Assembly (NCBI GenBank): GCA_009746045.1
Contig: RPFO01000960.1
Span: 1 to 56,078 of the forward strand
Reading direction: 5' to 3'
DNA from: Mesostigma viride
Taxonomy: Eukaryota > Streptophyta > Mesostigmatophyceae > Mesostigmatales > Mesostigmataceae
DNA length: 56,078 nt
The position numbers were made by a program, and so were the translations under genes. The first letter of the stretch is position 1. Each line of letters opens with the position of its first letter. The notes below the pieces were generated by a model, which worked only from the letters and a program-made list of their open reading frames with translations, was not told the DNA's origin and ran no database searches. This document shows, in pieces, positions 18,232 through 26,987 of the stretch.

Positions 18232-19204
18232 TGAGATCCTCCTCGGCAACAAGTCCTTCTGCAACCTCACCGAAGTCAACCTCACCGCGTTCCAGGAGGG
18301 CAACAAGGCCGGGCTGGAGCGCGCGCTCGTCCTGGCCAGTCGCATGAACTATCGCCAGACGTTGGTGGACTTGAGGGATGAGATACTGCAAGAGGCCTGG
18401 CACCTCAACAACGAGTTCCTACACCTGTGCGGCGTGGGCCTGACCGGAATCGTGGCCAGGCCCGACCTGCACCCCTACGACTTCCGCAGAATGAAGAACG
18501 TGGCAGTGTCCTCCGCCTACCAGATGGCCAGGGAGCTCGGAAAGCCCCTGCCAAAGAACGTCACGTGCATCAAGCCCAGCGGCACCCTGTCCAAGATCAT
18601 GAGCACCAGGCAGTGGGGGGAGGTGCCCGAGGGCGTCCACAAGCCCCTCGGGAGGTACATCTTCAACAACATCACCTACTCCAAGCACGACCCGCTGGTC
18701 GAGCGGTTCAAGAAGGCCAACTACAAGGTCGTCGACAAACCGTTTGAGTCCGACTCGGTGCTCGTCACCTTCCCCGTCGAGTTCTGCACGGTGCCCTTCA
18801 CCAAGATGACGGTCACTCGCAAGGACGGCTCGACGGAGGAGGTGGAAGTCAACACCGAGACGGCCATCGAACAGCTGGAGAGGTACAAGAGCCTCATGGA
18901 GAACTACTGCGAACAGAACGTGTCCTGCACCGTGTCCTACGACCCCACAGAGATCCCCTCGATCCTGCACTGGCTGGAGAACAATTGGGACTCCTACGTG
19001 GGCGTCTCCTTCCTGCTGCGAGTGGACCCCACCAAGAACGCGGCGGACCTGGGATACAGCTACCTGCCCCAGGAAGTGGTGTCCGAGTCCGATTTCAAAA
19101 AGTACACCTCGCGCATTCTCCCCGTCGACTACGTCGGCATCGTCCACGCGGAGACGGACAACCTCGACGGCGACTGTCTCAGCGGCGCCTGCCCCGTGCG
19201 CTGA
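18232..19204 (+). CDS. class II ribonucleotide reductase, exon 4 (C-terminus)
   Basis: Starts EILLGNKSFCNLTEVNL and runs to the stop at 19202-19204. It contains HLCGVGLTG, CIKPSGTLSKIM, NVSCTVSYDP and a C-terminal CLSGACPVR. The last two Cys (C-x4-C) match the pair at the C-terminus of Lactobacillus-type reductase that shuttles electrons from thioredoxin to the active site. P-S-G-T is the phosphate-binding loop conserved in all classes. Lacking the small-subunit contact tail, this is the monomeric B12 type. Confidence 0.92.
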
Positions 19205-19852
19205 TCATGCGGGGGCGATGTCCGCTATGCCGGCGAGCGGGGTCGCCGGGAGTGACGGGACAGGCGGGGGGCTCGGAACCATAGATGCTGAGAACGAAGG
19301 CTTGGGGATTCGTAGGCTCACCCCCCCCTGCTTGCTGCGTACCAAATAATACACGAGCGCGCCGACGACGGCGAGGAACATGAGGGTTATAATCAGCCCC
19401 GCGCGCCCCTCGCCCTCTTGTTGTTGTTGCTGTTGTTGTAGTTGTTGTGGGTCGCTGGACCCCGGACCGGGAATGGCACTGCTCGCAGGAGGAGGGCTCT
19501 TCTTCCCGCCGAACAAGGCCCCGAGGCCTTCGAACACGCCGAAGCCCACCGCGGCCCCTGCCGCGCTCTTGAACATGCTGGAAAGGAACGATTCCTCTTT
19601 TGGATCAGACGTGTTGGCGGGCTTTTGTGCCGACGCGGAAGAGGCACTCTTGGCCGGCGTGGTAGTGGGCTTAGGCGTTTGTGCCGATGCGGGAGCCCCC
19701 CCCTTGGCTGGCGTGGCGGCGGGCTTAGGCACCGACGCGGGGGTTGGACCGCCCAGTCTCGGCGCGCCACCCGGCCTGGCCACCCTGCTGCCCATGGAAA
19801 CAGACCTCATCATGGGCATCATCCTCGCCATCGCGCCGGCCAGAAAAGACAT
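19205..19852 (-). CDS. Pro/Ala-rich membrane protein with poly-Gln, paralog A
   Basis: ATG 19852 gives 215 residues. A Met-rich start, then low-complexity Pro/Ala/Lys/Thr (KPAATPAKGGAPASAQTPKP), then KSAAGAAVGFGVFEGLGALF at about 95-115, a poly-Gln stretch at about 140, one membrane helix (LIITLMFLAVVGALVYYLV), and a Pro/Ser tail. The gene next to it is a paralog sharing the GFGVFEGLGALFGG block, the poly-Gln and the helix. The two have near-identical 5' flanks (TATACACTGTA-C/T-GAAAGA on the plus strand), a duplicated promoter. Probably a virion membrane protein; no family recognised. Confidence 0.6.
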   Translation of the reverse strand: MSFLAGAMARMMPMMRSVSMGSRVARPGGAPRLGGPTPASVPKPAATPAKGGAPASAQTPKPTTTPAKSASSASAQKPANTSDPKEESFLSSMFKSAAGAAVGFGVFEGLGALFGGKKSPPPASSAIPGPGSSDPQQLQQQQQQQEGEGRAGLIITLMFLAVVGALVYYLVRSKQGGVSLRIPKPSFSASMVPSPPPVPSLPATPLAGIADIAPA

Positions 19853-19857
19853 GATCG

Positions 19858-19876
19858 GTATACACTGTACGAAAGA
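19858..19876 (-). promoter_or_regulatory. TATA-type promoter of paralog A
   Basis: Five to six bases upstream of ATG 19852. On the minus strand it reads TCTTTCGTACAGTGTATA. It is the same, with one substitution, as the site before paralog B, although the following genes have diverged, so it is probably under selection. Confidence 0.5.
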
Positions 19877-19884
19877 AAATAGAA

Positions 19885-20385
19885 TTAGCGCTTGTTCCGT
19901 GCGATTATTGCGCGGCTAGAGGAGTAGCGGGGAGTGACGGGGGGGGCGGGGCGGTTGGCGCCGTAGACATCGCCGCAAACGACGGCCGGGGGATGCGGAA
20001 GCTCACCCCCCCCCTTCTTGCTGCGTACCAAATAATAAACAAGCGCGCCGACGACGGCGAGGAACAAGAGGAATATGATCAGCCCCGTTTTACCCTCCCC
20101 TCCTTGTTGTTGTTGTTGTTGTTGCGGGTCGCTCGACCCCGGCCCGGGGATGGCGCTGCTCGGCGCGCTCTTATTCCCGCCGAACAAGGCCCCGAGGCCT
20201 TCGAACACGCCGAAGCCGACGGCGGCCCCGGCCGCGCTCTTGGCTAGACTGGACATCATGGACTCCCCCTGTACCGGCGCGGGTGTCACGCCCTTACCGA
20301 GGGGCTTGTTGCTAGGCGTACGAAGGGGCGCGGGTTTAAACGCGGTTAGGGCTCTGAGCTTTGACACCGCACCTGACAAAGACAT
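19885..20385 (-). CDS. Pro/Ala-rich membrane protein with poly-Gln, paralog B
   Basis: ATG 20385 gives 166 residues, shorter in the low-complexity N-terminus than paralog A but with the same KSAAGAAVGFGVFEGLGALF, poly-Gln and helix (LIIFLLFLAVVGALVYYLV). After the helix an extra base in the run of nine G shifts the frame; the alternative frame gives VSFRIPRPSFAA and SLPATPLA, matching paralog A, and ends at 19905. So the two C-termini are really homologous. It would have the same membrane role. Confidence 0.6.
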   Translation of the reverse strand: MSLSGAVSKLRALTAFKPAPLRTPSNKPLGKGVTPAPVQGESMMSSLAKSAAGAAVGFGVFEGLGALFGGNKSAPSSAIPGPGSSDPQQQQQQQGGEGKTGLIIFLLFLAVVGALVYYLVRSKKGGGELPHPPAVVCGDVYGANRPAPPVTPRYSSSRAIIARNKR

Positions 20386-20391
20386 GGTCGA

Positions 20392-20410
20392 ATATACACT
20401 GTATGAAAGA
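20392..20410 (-). promoter_or_regulatory. TATA-type promoter of paralog B
   Basis: On the minus strand TCTTTCATACAGTGTATA, seven bases upstream of ATG 20385; one base different from the site of paralog A. Confidence 0.5.
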
Positions 20411-20448
20411 GAAATAAATGTTTATTAACTGTTGGAAGTTGAAGCCAC

Positions 20449-21147
20449 ATGCTGATAAGTGACAGAATCGACACGATTGTGAGGCAATACAACGCGCGAA
20501 TGAGATACTTGCACGCGAAACAGGGCAAAAAGGCGAGGCCTTTCCCTATACTGGAAGCGACCAGACGCTGGTCGGGGAGGTGCACCCGGTGCGGCAGGGG
20601 GATACGGTTTGATACCGGGGCACCTATGCCCGCGGTTTTCAGCACGCCGGGCGTGTGGACCTGCCTCGAGTGCGCCGACATGCCGCTAGCCGACGTGCGC
20701 AAAAAGTGGATGGAGGCGAGGTCGAGAGCAGAAGCGTGCGGACTGAGCAAGCCGCATCGCCCCTTTCGCCCCTACCGCTCCCCTGCCATCCTGCCCCCCC
20801 CCGGAGCAGACATGCCCGTGTGGAGGTACATAACAAAGTCCGCCAGGAACGCCAACGCGCGCATGGCTAAAGACGGAGTCGCGCCGTGTCTCGGCACCGA
20901 GCAAGTGAGGAAACTGTACGACAGGTTCGTGCGGGCGCCGTACTGCGAGCTGTGCGCCAAACCCTTTGTGTTGCGCGGGAAGGCGAAGGAGGACACTCTA
21001 TCCCTGGACAAGATCGACCCGCTGAACAGGAGTTACTGCGGCGGCAACACCAAGCTACTTTGCTACGGCTGCAACAATTCGAAGAGGTTCGAGGACGGCC
21101 TGGTGCTGTACGAAGACCTCTTCAGGAGGAACGGGTGCCCCCGATGA
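20449..21147 (+). CDS. HNH-type endonuclease-like zinc protein
   Basis: ATG 20449 gives 232 residues. Two zinc-type pairs occur early (CTRCGRG at about 45 and CLEC at about 70). The C-terminal third reads YCELCAKPF, then SLDKIDPLNRSYCGGNTKLL and CYGCNNSK. The order C-x2-C, S-L-D-x-I-D-P, G-N-x-x-L, C-x2-C-N is that of HNH-type nucleases of the sort found in phages and giant viruses, in which the first metal-site residue lies in the S-L-D-x-I-D strand; I do not see a clear catalytic His, so activity is uncertain. Divergent from paralog B with a 63 bp gap. Confidence 0.55.
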   Translation: MLISDRIDTIVRQYNARMRYLHAKQGKKARPFPILEATRRWSGRCTRCGRGIRFDTGAPMPAVFSTPGVWTCLECADMPLADVRKKWMEARSRAEACGLSKPHRPFRPYRSPAILPPPGADMPVWRYITKSARNANARMAKDGVAPCLGTEQVRKLYDRFVRAPYCELCAKPFVLRGKAKEDTLSLDKIDPLNRSYCGGNTKLLCYGCNNSKRFEDGLVLYEDLFRRNGCPR

Positions 21148-21287
21148 TGCGTCCTCCTTCGCGCGAGAACTGGCGGTCGATTCGTACTCGGGGCCTTCGA
21201 ACGCATCGTCGGCCCCGATGATGCACGCGTGCTGGGAACGGGGGAAAAGAGTCATCGTTATCGCCTTTGTATTATAAGCATAATTAT

Positions 21288-21731
21288 CTACCCGACCAGC
21301 CACCCCATCGGCGCCCCACTCGATTGCGGCCGGACGCGAGAGGCGGACACCGCGTGGGTCAGGTTCCTGGCAGGCGTGCGCTGGCCTCGTTTTATCATTT
21401 GGCGGACGGGCTGTCTCCTTAAAACCTCATCCCCCGTCTGCTTCAGTCGCGTCGACAGGGTCTGCAGGGCCGCGTACTGGTCCAGCAACATCTCTCTGAA
21501 TTTGTGACCGTCTGTCCCGCCCCCGTGCCCGCTGTATTTCTTCACGAGAGGCTCCACCATCTTCATGTACCTCCTCGCGTGATCACCCACCCTGTCCGAT
21601 GTGAACGATCTCACCCCGTGCCTCCTCCCTATGGGCGCCCCCCCCCGCCGCCCCGTGCAATTTACAGTACCCTGTAAGGTGGCTCTGTTCCTGCAACGGT
21701 TTCCGGTTTTGGTCCATGCCGTACAAGACAT
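21288..21731 (-). CDS. Cys/His-motif family protein
   Basis: ATG 21731 gives 147 residues. It starts SCTAWTKTGNRCRNRATL, the C-x3-T-K-x-G-x2-C pattern, followed by a third Cys (TVNC). The usual C-x2-H end is damaged next to a run of nine C on the plus strand, so a one-base error there is likely. The rest is basic and helical (YMKMVEPLVKKYSG, QYAALQTLSTRLKQTG). Zinc binding by the N-terminus is inferred. The gene lies between an HNH-like gene and small unknown genes. Confidence 0.5.
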   Translation of the reverse strand: MSCTAWTKTGNRCRNRATLQGTVNCTGRRGGAPIGRRHGVRSFTSDRVGDHARRYMKMVEPLVKKYSGHGGGTDGHKFREMLLDQYAALQTLSTRLKQTGDEVLRRQPVRQMIKRGQRTPARNLTHAVSASRVRPQSSGAPMGWLVG

Positions 21732-21771
21732 GCCTCGTTATGATATGCCTGTGAACATTTTTTGACGACGC

Positions 21772-22044
21772 TCAATACTTGGGTGTGCGGCGGAAGATCT
21801 TGGACGTGTTGTCGTCCGAGTAAATGCTCTCCAGAATGGACTTCATGTTCCCCACGCCGGTGCCGGAGCCGCTAGGGGCGACGGCGGAGGGGACGGCGTA
21901 GAACTCGCGATGGTACGACCCGGCGTTAAGCCACGGGTCGAAGGTGGAGTCGGCGGTCGGCACGCCCGGGTACGCGGAGGCGTCGTTGAGGATCACCACT
22001 CGGTTTTGATTGGGCTCTGAAGCGAATGATAGGGGCGTCGACAT
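21772..22044 (-). CDS. small unknown protein
   Basis: ATG 22044 starts MSTPLSFASEPNQNRVV and gives 90 residues with a Ser/Gly-rich middle and a C-terminal IFRRTPKY. The frame stays open upstream to 22206 but only with a GTG there. A TATA signal (AAGTATACGGACG) lies about 20 bp upstream of ATG 22044 and supports this start. The signal falls inside the 3' end of the next gene, which is common in compact viral genomes. No family recognised. Confidence 0.5.
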   Translation of the reverse strand: MSTPLSFASEPNQNRVVILNDASAYPGVPTADSTFDPWLNAGSYHREFYAVPSAVAPSGSGTGVGNMKSILESIYSDDNTSKIFRRTPKY

Positions 22045-22370
22045 GATTCCGCTGCGTCCGTATACTTTCCACTCCCATTTTTTTCCTCCGCCGTTAGAGG
22101 CGCACCGTCTGCAAACGGGTGGTCGGGAGGGAGGGGGTAAATCCCCCCCTGCCGCACCGTACACATGGCGAACGGGTCCGTAGATAGTGCGCGCGATGAC
22201 GTGCACTGATTGCCCATGACGCGGTTGTCAACTATGATGTGAGGTTTAAATCGGTCGAGCGGAACCCCGGACACGCGAGACAGCCACGCGCACGTCCTGG
22301 CCGTCATCGGTGGGGGCACCGATTTGAAATCGAGGTGCGCGTACCGCTCCACATAATCTCTCTTCGCCAT
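21993..22370 (-). CDS. unknown protein, 125 residues
   Basis: ATG 22370 starts MAKRDYVERYAHLDFKSVPP. It contains CAWLSRVSGVPLDRFKPHII and a Pro-rich stretch (GIYPLPPDHPFADGAPL). Its 3' end overlaps the start of the gene at 21772-22044 by 52 bp. The start codon lies one base from the start of the divergent gene at 22372, so at least one of the two starts is probably further downstream. No family recognised. Confidence 0.4.
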   Translation of the reverse strand: MAKRDYVERYAHLDFKSVPPPMTARTCAWLSRVSGVPLDRFKPHIIVDNRVMGNQCTSSRALSTDPFAMCTVRQGGIYPLPPDHPFADGAPLTAEEKNGSGKYTDAAESCRRPYHSLQSPIKTEW

Positions 22371-22371
22371 T

Positions 22372-22635
22372 ATGAAGATGATTCGAGAATTGGTGTACGT
22401 TTTTATCAAGGGGATGATGGCCGACTCCATGATATGCGGAGAGATCACGGACAGCCAGCGAGAGGAGGTCAACAAGTTCATCCACCGTATCACGCATCTA
22501 CCGGGGTCTGTCGTGAGGGAGGCGGTCGACAAGGCGGTGGGCGAGCTGGACAAACTCGAGTGCCCCCCGACGGACCACATCTCTTTTTCGGACTGGTTCA
22601 CGACCGAGGTCTGCTCCCGGCTCGTGTTAAATTAA
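22372..22635 (+). CDS. unknown acidic protein, 87 residues
   Basis: ATG 22372 starts MKMIRELVYVFIKGMMADS. A second candidate start is the pair of Met codons at 22,414-22,419. The protein is acidic and helical (REAVDKAVGELDKLE) and ends SFSDWFTTEVCSRL. The next gene starts 22 bp downstream on the same strand. No family recognised. Confidence 0.4.
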   Translation: MKMIRELVYVFIKGMMADSMICGEITDSQREEVNKFIHRITHLPGSVVREAVDKAVGELDKLECPPTDHISFSDWFTTEVCSRLVLN

Positions 22636-22657
22636 CCTCTCCGTACTGGTAGTAGAT

Positions 22658-23142
22658 ATGTCCAACCTTCAAGCGACCAATCCCCTTTCGCTCGCGCCCG
22701 GCCAGATGACCCACCGCGTTCTCATCACCGGCACCAACAGGCCGGGGGAGACCACGTTCACGCTGCCGGCGCCGGTGCTGAACGTGGAGACATGCAGGGT
22801 CGTGTACGCCCAGATCCCCGCCACCGCCACGACGACGAGCGCGGTCAGACTCAAACTGGGAGACCGCGAGGTGGAGAAAGTGCAGACCGCCATCCCCACC
22901 GCGATGGCCAACAAGAAGCACTACTTCGGCGGCAAGGCACACTTCTTCGTCGTCCCAAACGGCGTGGAGATCTACCAGCCACAATCGCCCATGGACGACT
23001 CCGCCGCCTTCACGCCACACCTCGTAAGCGTGCCCACCGTCACCGTGGAGATCTACGCGATACCGTCGCCCACGAGGGAGCTTCTGGACCTCGGGGGGAC
23101 ACGTTTGCCATCTTGCTGGAGCTCGCCTCCAGACGCAGGTGA
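22658..23142 (+). CDS. beta-rich, probably structural protein, broken near its end
   Basis: ATG 22658 gives about 161 residues of beta-type sequence, alternating hydrophobic and Thr-rich (THRVLITGTNRPGETTFTL), with KKHYFGGKAHFFVVPNG in the middle. The frame meets a run of six G at about 23,094; adding or removing a base gives DTFAILLELASRRR and the TGA at 23140-23142, a better end than the open frame to 23164. It stands directly before the fibre-like gene on the same strand, so I suggest a virion role. No family recognised. Confidence 0.45.
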
Positions 23143-23170
23143 TCCGATTTTTCGCTTCGGTTGAAAAAAA

Positions 23171-23200
23171 AAAGCTAAAACTATACTATACACGTTCTCC
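23171..23200 (+). promoter_or_regulatory. TATA-type signal of the first fibre-like gene
   Basis: AAACTATACTATACACG ends about eight bases before ATG 23201 and follows a run of A. The same TATA-close-to-ATG layout precedes the second fibre-like gene (CCGGTATAGAAC before 47250). Confidence 0.4.
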
Positions 23201-25586
23201 ATGGCCACCCTCTGCGAAAACCTCGGAGCCTCGAAGTTGCGCCGTGTGCTCGCGAACGAGATCCTGGGAGACACCGCGACCGGCGCGAGTGTCAAGGACC
23301 TCACCATCCAGGCGCAGGACAAGATCGTCATCAAGCCCAATGCCGGACAGGGATCCAGTGTCTCCAAGCTCGTCACCGTCCTCGGCAACACCAACATCTC
23401 CGGGACCCTGACGGTCGGCGCGCTGGACTTCTCCGGGGCAGCCCAGATTGAGGCAGTGCAGATTGACGGAAGCGACATCTCCACCGCCAACAACGTGCTG
23501 TCCCTCGCCGCGGCCCAGAGCGTGCGCGTCGAGGATGTGGTGTTCACCAACAACCAGATGGCGCCGCACACACCACCTTCGTGCTCTCCGCGGGTGCCAC
23601 CTCCTCCGTCGTCGTGGAGGGCGTCACCGTCACCGACAACGCCGTCAGCACGTCGTCCGGCACCCTCACCCTCGCCGCCCAGTCGGGGACTGTGCAGGTC
23701 GAGAACGTCACGTTCACTGATGGAGCGGTCGACACCTCCGCCGGCGCCCTTACGCTGGCGTCCGCCGCCGGCACCGTGCAGGTGGAGAACGTCATCTTCA
23801 CCGACTCCGCCCTCACCGCCTCCTCGGATGCCAACATCTCGATCACCGCCGGTGCCACCTCCTCCGTGGTCCTCGAGAACGTGACCGTCACTGACAACAC
23901 CGTCAGCACGTCCGCCAATGGTCTCTCCCTCACGTCCGCCGCTGGCACCGTGCAGGTCGAGGATGTCGTGTTCACTGACGCGGCCCTGACCGTCGCCAGT
24001 GGTGACCTGTCTATCACTGCCGGCACCGGCTCTTCCGTCGTCCTCGAGAACGTGACCGTCGCCGACAATGCCGTCAGCACCTCTTCCGGTGCCCTCACTC
24101 TGGCGTCCGCCGCCGGCACCGTGCAGGTCGAGGATGTCGTGTTCACCGACGCGGCCCTCGCCCCGTCCACCGATGTTGACATCTCCATCACGGCCGGCGC
24201 CACCAAGTCCGTCATCCTCGAGAACGTCAAGGTCACCGACAACACCGTCAGCACCAGCGCCAACAGCCTCTCAATCACGTCCGCGGCCGGCACCGTGTCC
24301 GTCGAGGATGTCACCTTCACCGACAGCGCCCTCTCCACCGCCAACAATGTCATCTCCCTGGACGCCGCCGTCTCCGTCGACCTCAAGAAGGACCTCGTGC
24401 TCACCTCCACCGCCGGTGGCAGTGGCAAGATCACCACCTCGGCCGGCGACCTGCAGCTGACCTCCACGTCCGGCATCATCAAGATCACCGGCGAGCTGCA
24501 GGTAGATGGCCCACTCAACAGCGTCACCACCACCGAGACCAACCTCCGCATTGAGGACAAGACCCTGACCCTCGGAAACGGGGCCACCGACAACACCAAG
24601 TCCGACGCCGGCGGTGTCTTCATGGCCGGCAACGCGAGCTACGGCTCCCGTGCCATGACCTGGCACATGGGTGCGGGCGAGCATCCCAGGACAAGGGCGA
24701 CAACACCGGTTCGTACTGGCATTTCGAGGGCGGGCAGCTGCTGTTCTCCCGCACCATCGCCCAGGCCGACCGGTACGCCCCCGGCACCAACGTCCTGCTG
24801 TCGACCCTCGCTTCCGGTGCCGATGACACGCGCTGGGAGTTCACCTCCGGCACCACGTCCGAGGTGGGTGCCAAGGTAGTGACCCTCAACGGTGGCGCGG
24901 CCGTCTCCAATGGTGTGCTGAAGGTCAACGATTCCGGAAGCCAGAGCGGGTCGTGCGCGTCGTCGATGCCCACCGGCACCTTCAGCATCATCACCAAGAT
25001 CACTCCCAAGGCCGACCTTTCCAGCTCCGTCGCCAACGGTCTCGTTCTGCTGTCGTACGCGGGTGCCGGCGCCACCACCACCGTCACGGTCACCAACGCC
25101 GGTCACGTCACCGTGTCTGACGGCACCGCGAGCGCTGAGAGCACCTATAGCATTCTGAGCACAGAGTCCTTCACGCTGGCTCTGGTCCGTGACGGCACTT
25201 CGACCATGGTGTACTTGAACGGCGCCTCGGTCGCCGTCATTGCCACCTCCGTGGACGTCGGCGCCTCCCCCACGCTGACCCTGGGACCGGGCAAGAACCA
25301 GGCCGGGTATGCCATCTGGTACGACGATGTCCGCGTGAACGCCGCCGCCATCACCGCCGCTAACACCCAGCTGTACGGTTGGAAGGAGATGTACGCCGCG
25401 GATCAGGTCGTCACGTACGGATTCCGCATCGGCAGCGACGAGAGCATGCAGCTCGTCAAGGTGCGAGGGTCTGGCTCTCACAGCCGCGCCCTCATGAAGC
25501 CGGCCCCGAACACGATCACCTCCAGCAACAGCATGGGCGCCATCGGCACGACCACGCTGGACGTGGTGTCGGAGTCGCTCAACTAG
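23201..25586 (+). CDS. fibre-like protein A: beta-repeat stalk and LamG-like head
   Basis: Three frames form one protein of about 795 residues, with breaks near 23,570 and 24,680. The N-terminus (VKDLTIQAQDKIVIKPN) is shared with fibre B. It is followed by about a dozen repeats of 25-30 residues with AGTVQVENVTFTD and STSSGTLTL, a pattern typical of beta-helical or beta-solenoid stalks. Then comes GSRAMTWHMGAGE and a C-terminal domain of jelly-roll type with LVRDGTSTMVYLNG and YDDVRV, typical of LamG/concanavalin-like sugar-binding folds, closing with PNTITSSNSMGAIG. A surface fibre binding glycans would fit. Most of the long minus-strand frames here are shadows. A paralog is on the minus strand at 44531-47250. 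Confidence 0.65.
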
Positions 25587-25729
25587 AGTGTTGGATAGTG
25601 TGATGTAGGTTTCTATGTAGCACTCACCCCTTAACACAATGCACTTGTTGGTATGTTTGCATGTGTGGCTGAATGAATTGTCCGTCGCGCTTATCGTGTA
25701 ATGATTATGATTTATAATAATAAACCATC

Positions 25730-25803
25730 GTGCTGGTAGCCCAGTTGGTCAGGGCGTCAACCTTATGAGTTGAAGGTCGCGGGATCGAGACCCGCCCAGC
25801 ACA
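25730..25803 (+). tRNA. tRNA-Ile (anticodon UAU)
   Basis: 74 bases fold into a full cloverleaf. Acceptor GTGCTGG pairs perfectly with CCAGCAC, with discriminator A. D arm GCCC...GGGC, anticodon stem TCAAC/GTTGA with loop CTTATGA, and T arm GCGGG-ATCGAGA-CCCGC are all present. The loop puts TAT at positions 34-36, so it reads AUA (Ile). No intron and no encoded CCA. It lies alone between the fibre-like gene and a Cys/His-motif gene. Confidence 0.9.
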
Positions 25804-25845
25804 ATTACAAATAATAATGCGTGCAAAATGTTATATGTGCCCGTT

Positions 25846-26354
25846 ATGAAGAAACGATCAGGCAGGTGCACGGCCAGGACGACACGCGGCCCTCGGTGCC
25901 GATTTAAGCCCTTGTTCGGCTCTCTGTGTGGCGTGCATGCCCGCGCGGTACACGCAAAGAGGCACCCCATGCGCGCGATCCGAGAAGAAGATCCTCCCAT
26001 CCATTTCCCCCCCGATGGCACGATGATGACAGGTACGAAGAGATGATGGCGGCCGAACGCGTCACGGAACAGATCAACAGCGGATCCAATACCTCCGCAT
26101 GGAACGACAACGACGCTCGTGAGCTGGCCCGTCAAGCGCCAGAGCTGAAACGTCTCATCACTGCCGACGAAGAAAGGGCGGGCGAAGAAAGACGACGGAA
26201 CCAGGCGAACAGAGACCGACTGCTACAACAGCGGCCGGACTTGGAGCACCAGATCGAGTCGTGGTTCTTGCACAACGATTTCGAGATGAGGAAGAAATAC
26301 AACGATAAACACAAGCGGATGCTCCTCCGCGAAGGATTCCCCGCCCCCAGGTAG
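25846..26354 (+). CDS. Cys/His-motif family protein, frameshifted
   Basis: ATG 25846 starts MKKRSGRCTARTTRGPRC, followed by SLCGVHAR: the C-x3-T-x2-G-x2-C...C-x2-H signature. After the run of eight C at about 26,006 the frame shifts, and the text continues RYEEMMAAERVTEQINSG and a charged helical region (EERRRNQANRDRLLQQRPDL) to the stop at 26354. About 170 residues in all. A TATA signal (TTATATGTG) ends seven bases before the ATG. It is convergent with the next family member with a 3 bp gap. Zinc binding is inferred; function unknown. Confidence 0.5.
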
Positions 26355-26357
26355 ACC

Positions 26358-26876
26358 TCAGCCACGACGTGGTGGGCGCCGGTGTGTCAAGCGGGCATGC
26401 AGTGCGCGGTCCGAGGCTAGATTTGCACTCTCTAGCGCCGCCCTCCTCTCATTAAGTATCAATAGCGAGTCCTTCAACTCTTGCTCCCTCTCTCTCGCCA
26501 TACTCTCTGCTTCTAACCTCCTAACTCTCTCAATTGCTGCTTCCATTTCTGCCGATAGTCCCAATGGCATACTTTCAAGCAATGCTACAACTTCCCTCGC
26601 TCTCCATCGCTCCAATATCTCTCTATCGTCTTGCTCTATCGGGGGTGTGGGCATGCGGGCGAGCATGTCGAGAACCGCCGCTTCGTCATCTACGTCATCC
26701 GCGCGCATCCTGTGTCTGGTCCTGCCGCGACGAGTGCGGGGGCGAATCGAAGCCACTCGGTGCTGTCGGGTGTGGCCGGCGTGTTGCGCGCACGTGTTGG
26801 AACGCGAGTCGCTGCACATCCTGCTGCATCTGTTTCCCTTGGCCGTGCTCGACGAACACTTTTTCCTCGCAACCAT
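26358..26876 (-). CDS. Cys/His-motif family protein
   Basis: ATG 26876 gives 172 residues, intact. It starts MVARKKCSSSTAKGNRC with a third Cys and CAQH, then RTRHRMRADDVDDEAAV, the second family signature. The C-terminal two-thirds are a charged helix (AIERVRRLEAESMAREREQE), probably a coiled coil, which may drive dimerisation. MLARMPTPP resembles the LARLPNPP repeats of the next gene, so these two are close relatives. Confidence 0.6.
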   Translation of the reverse strand: MVARKKCSSSTAKGNRCSRMCSDSRSNTCAQHAGHTRQHRVASIRPRTRRGRTRHRMRADDVDDEAAVLDMLARMPTPPIEQDDREILERWRAREVVALLESMPLGLSAEMEAAIERVRRLEAESMAREREQELKDSLLILNERRAALESANLASDRALHARLTHRRPPRRG

Positions 26877-26987
26877 GCTTGTTGCTTGTTATAACAACAA
26901 ACTTAAATTTTTTTAATAGCACCAGGCAGCTAGGATGTAGACCCTGCCTCCTTCTCGGACACCGGATTATGCGCCATGCATGTGAGT

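Noticed and set aside
14504-19204. Inteins in the reductase instead of introns
   Set aside because: The gaps contain stops in the reductase frame, genes on the other strand and GT-AG ends; no intein splicing motifs.
23544-24632. Minus-strand open frame of 362 codons in the fibre gene
   Set aside because: Mirrors the regular beta repeats; repetition is inherited from the plus strand, and fibre B shows which strand codes.
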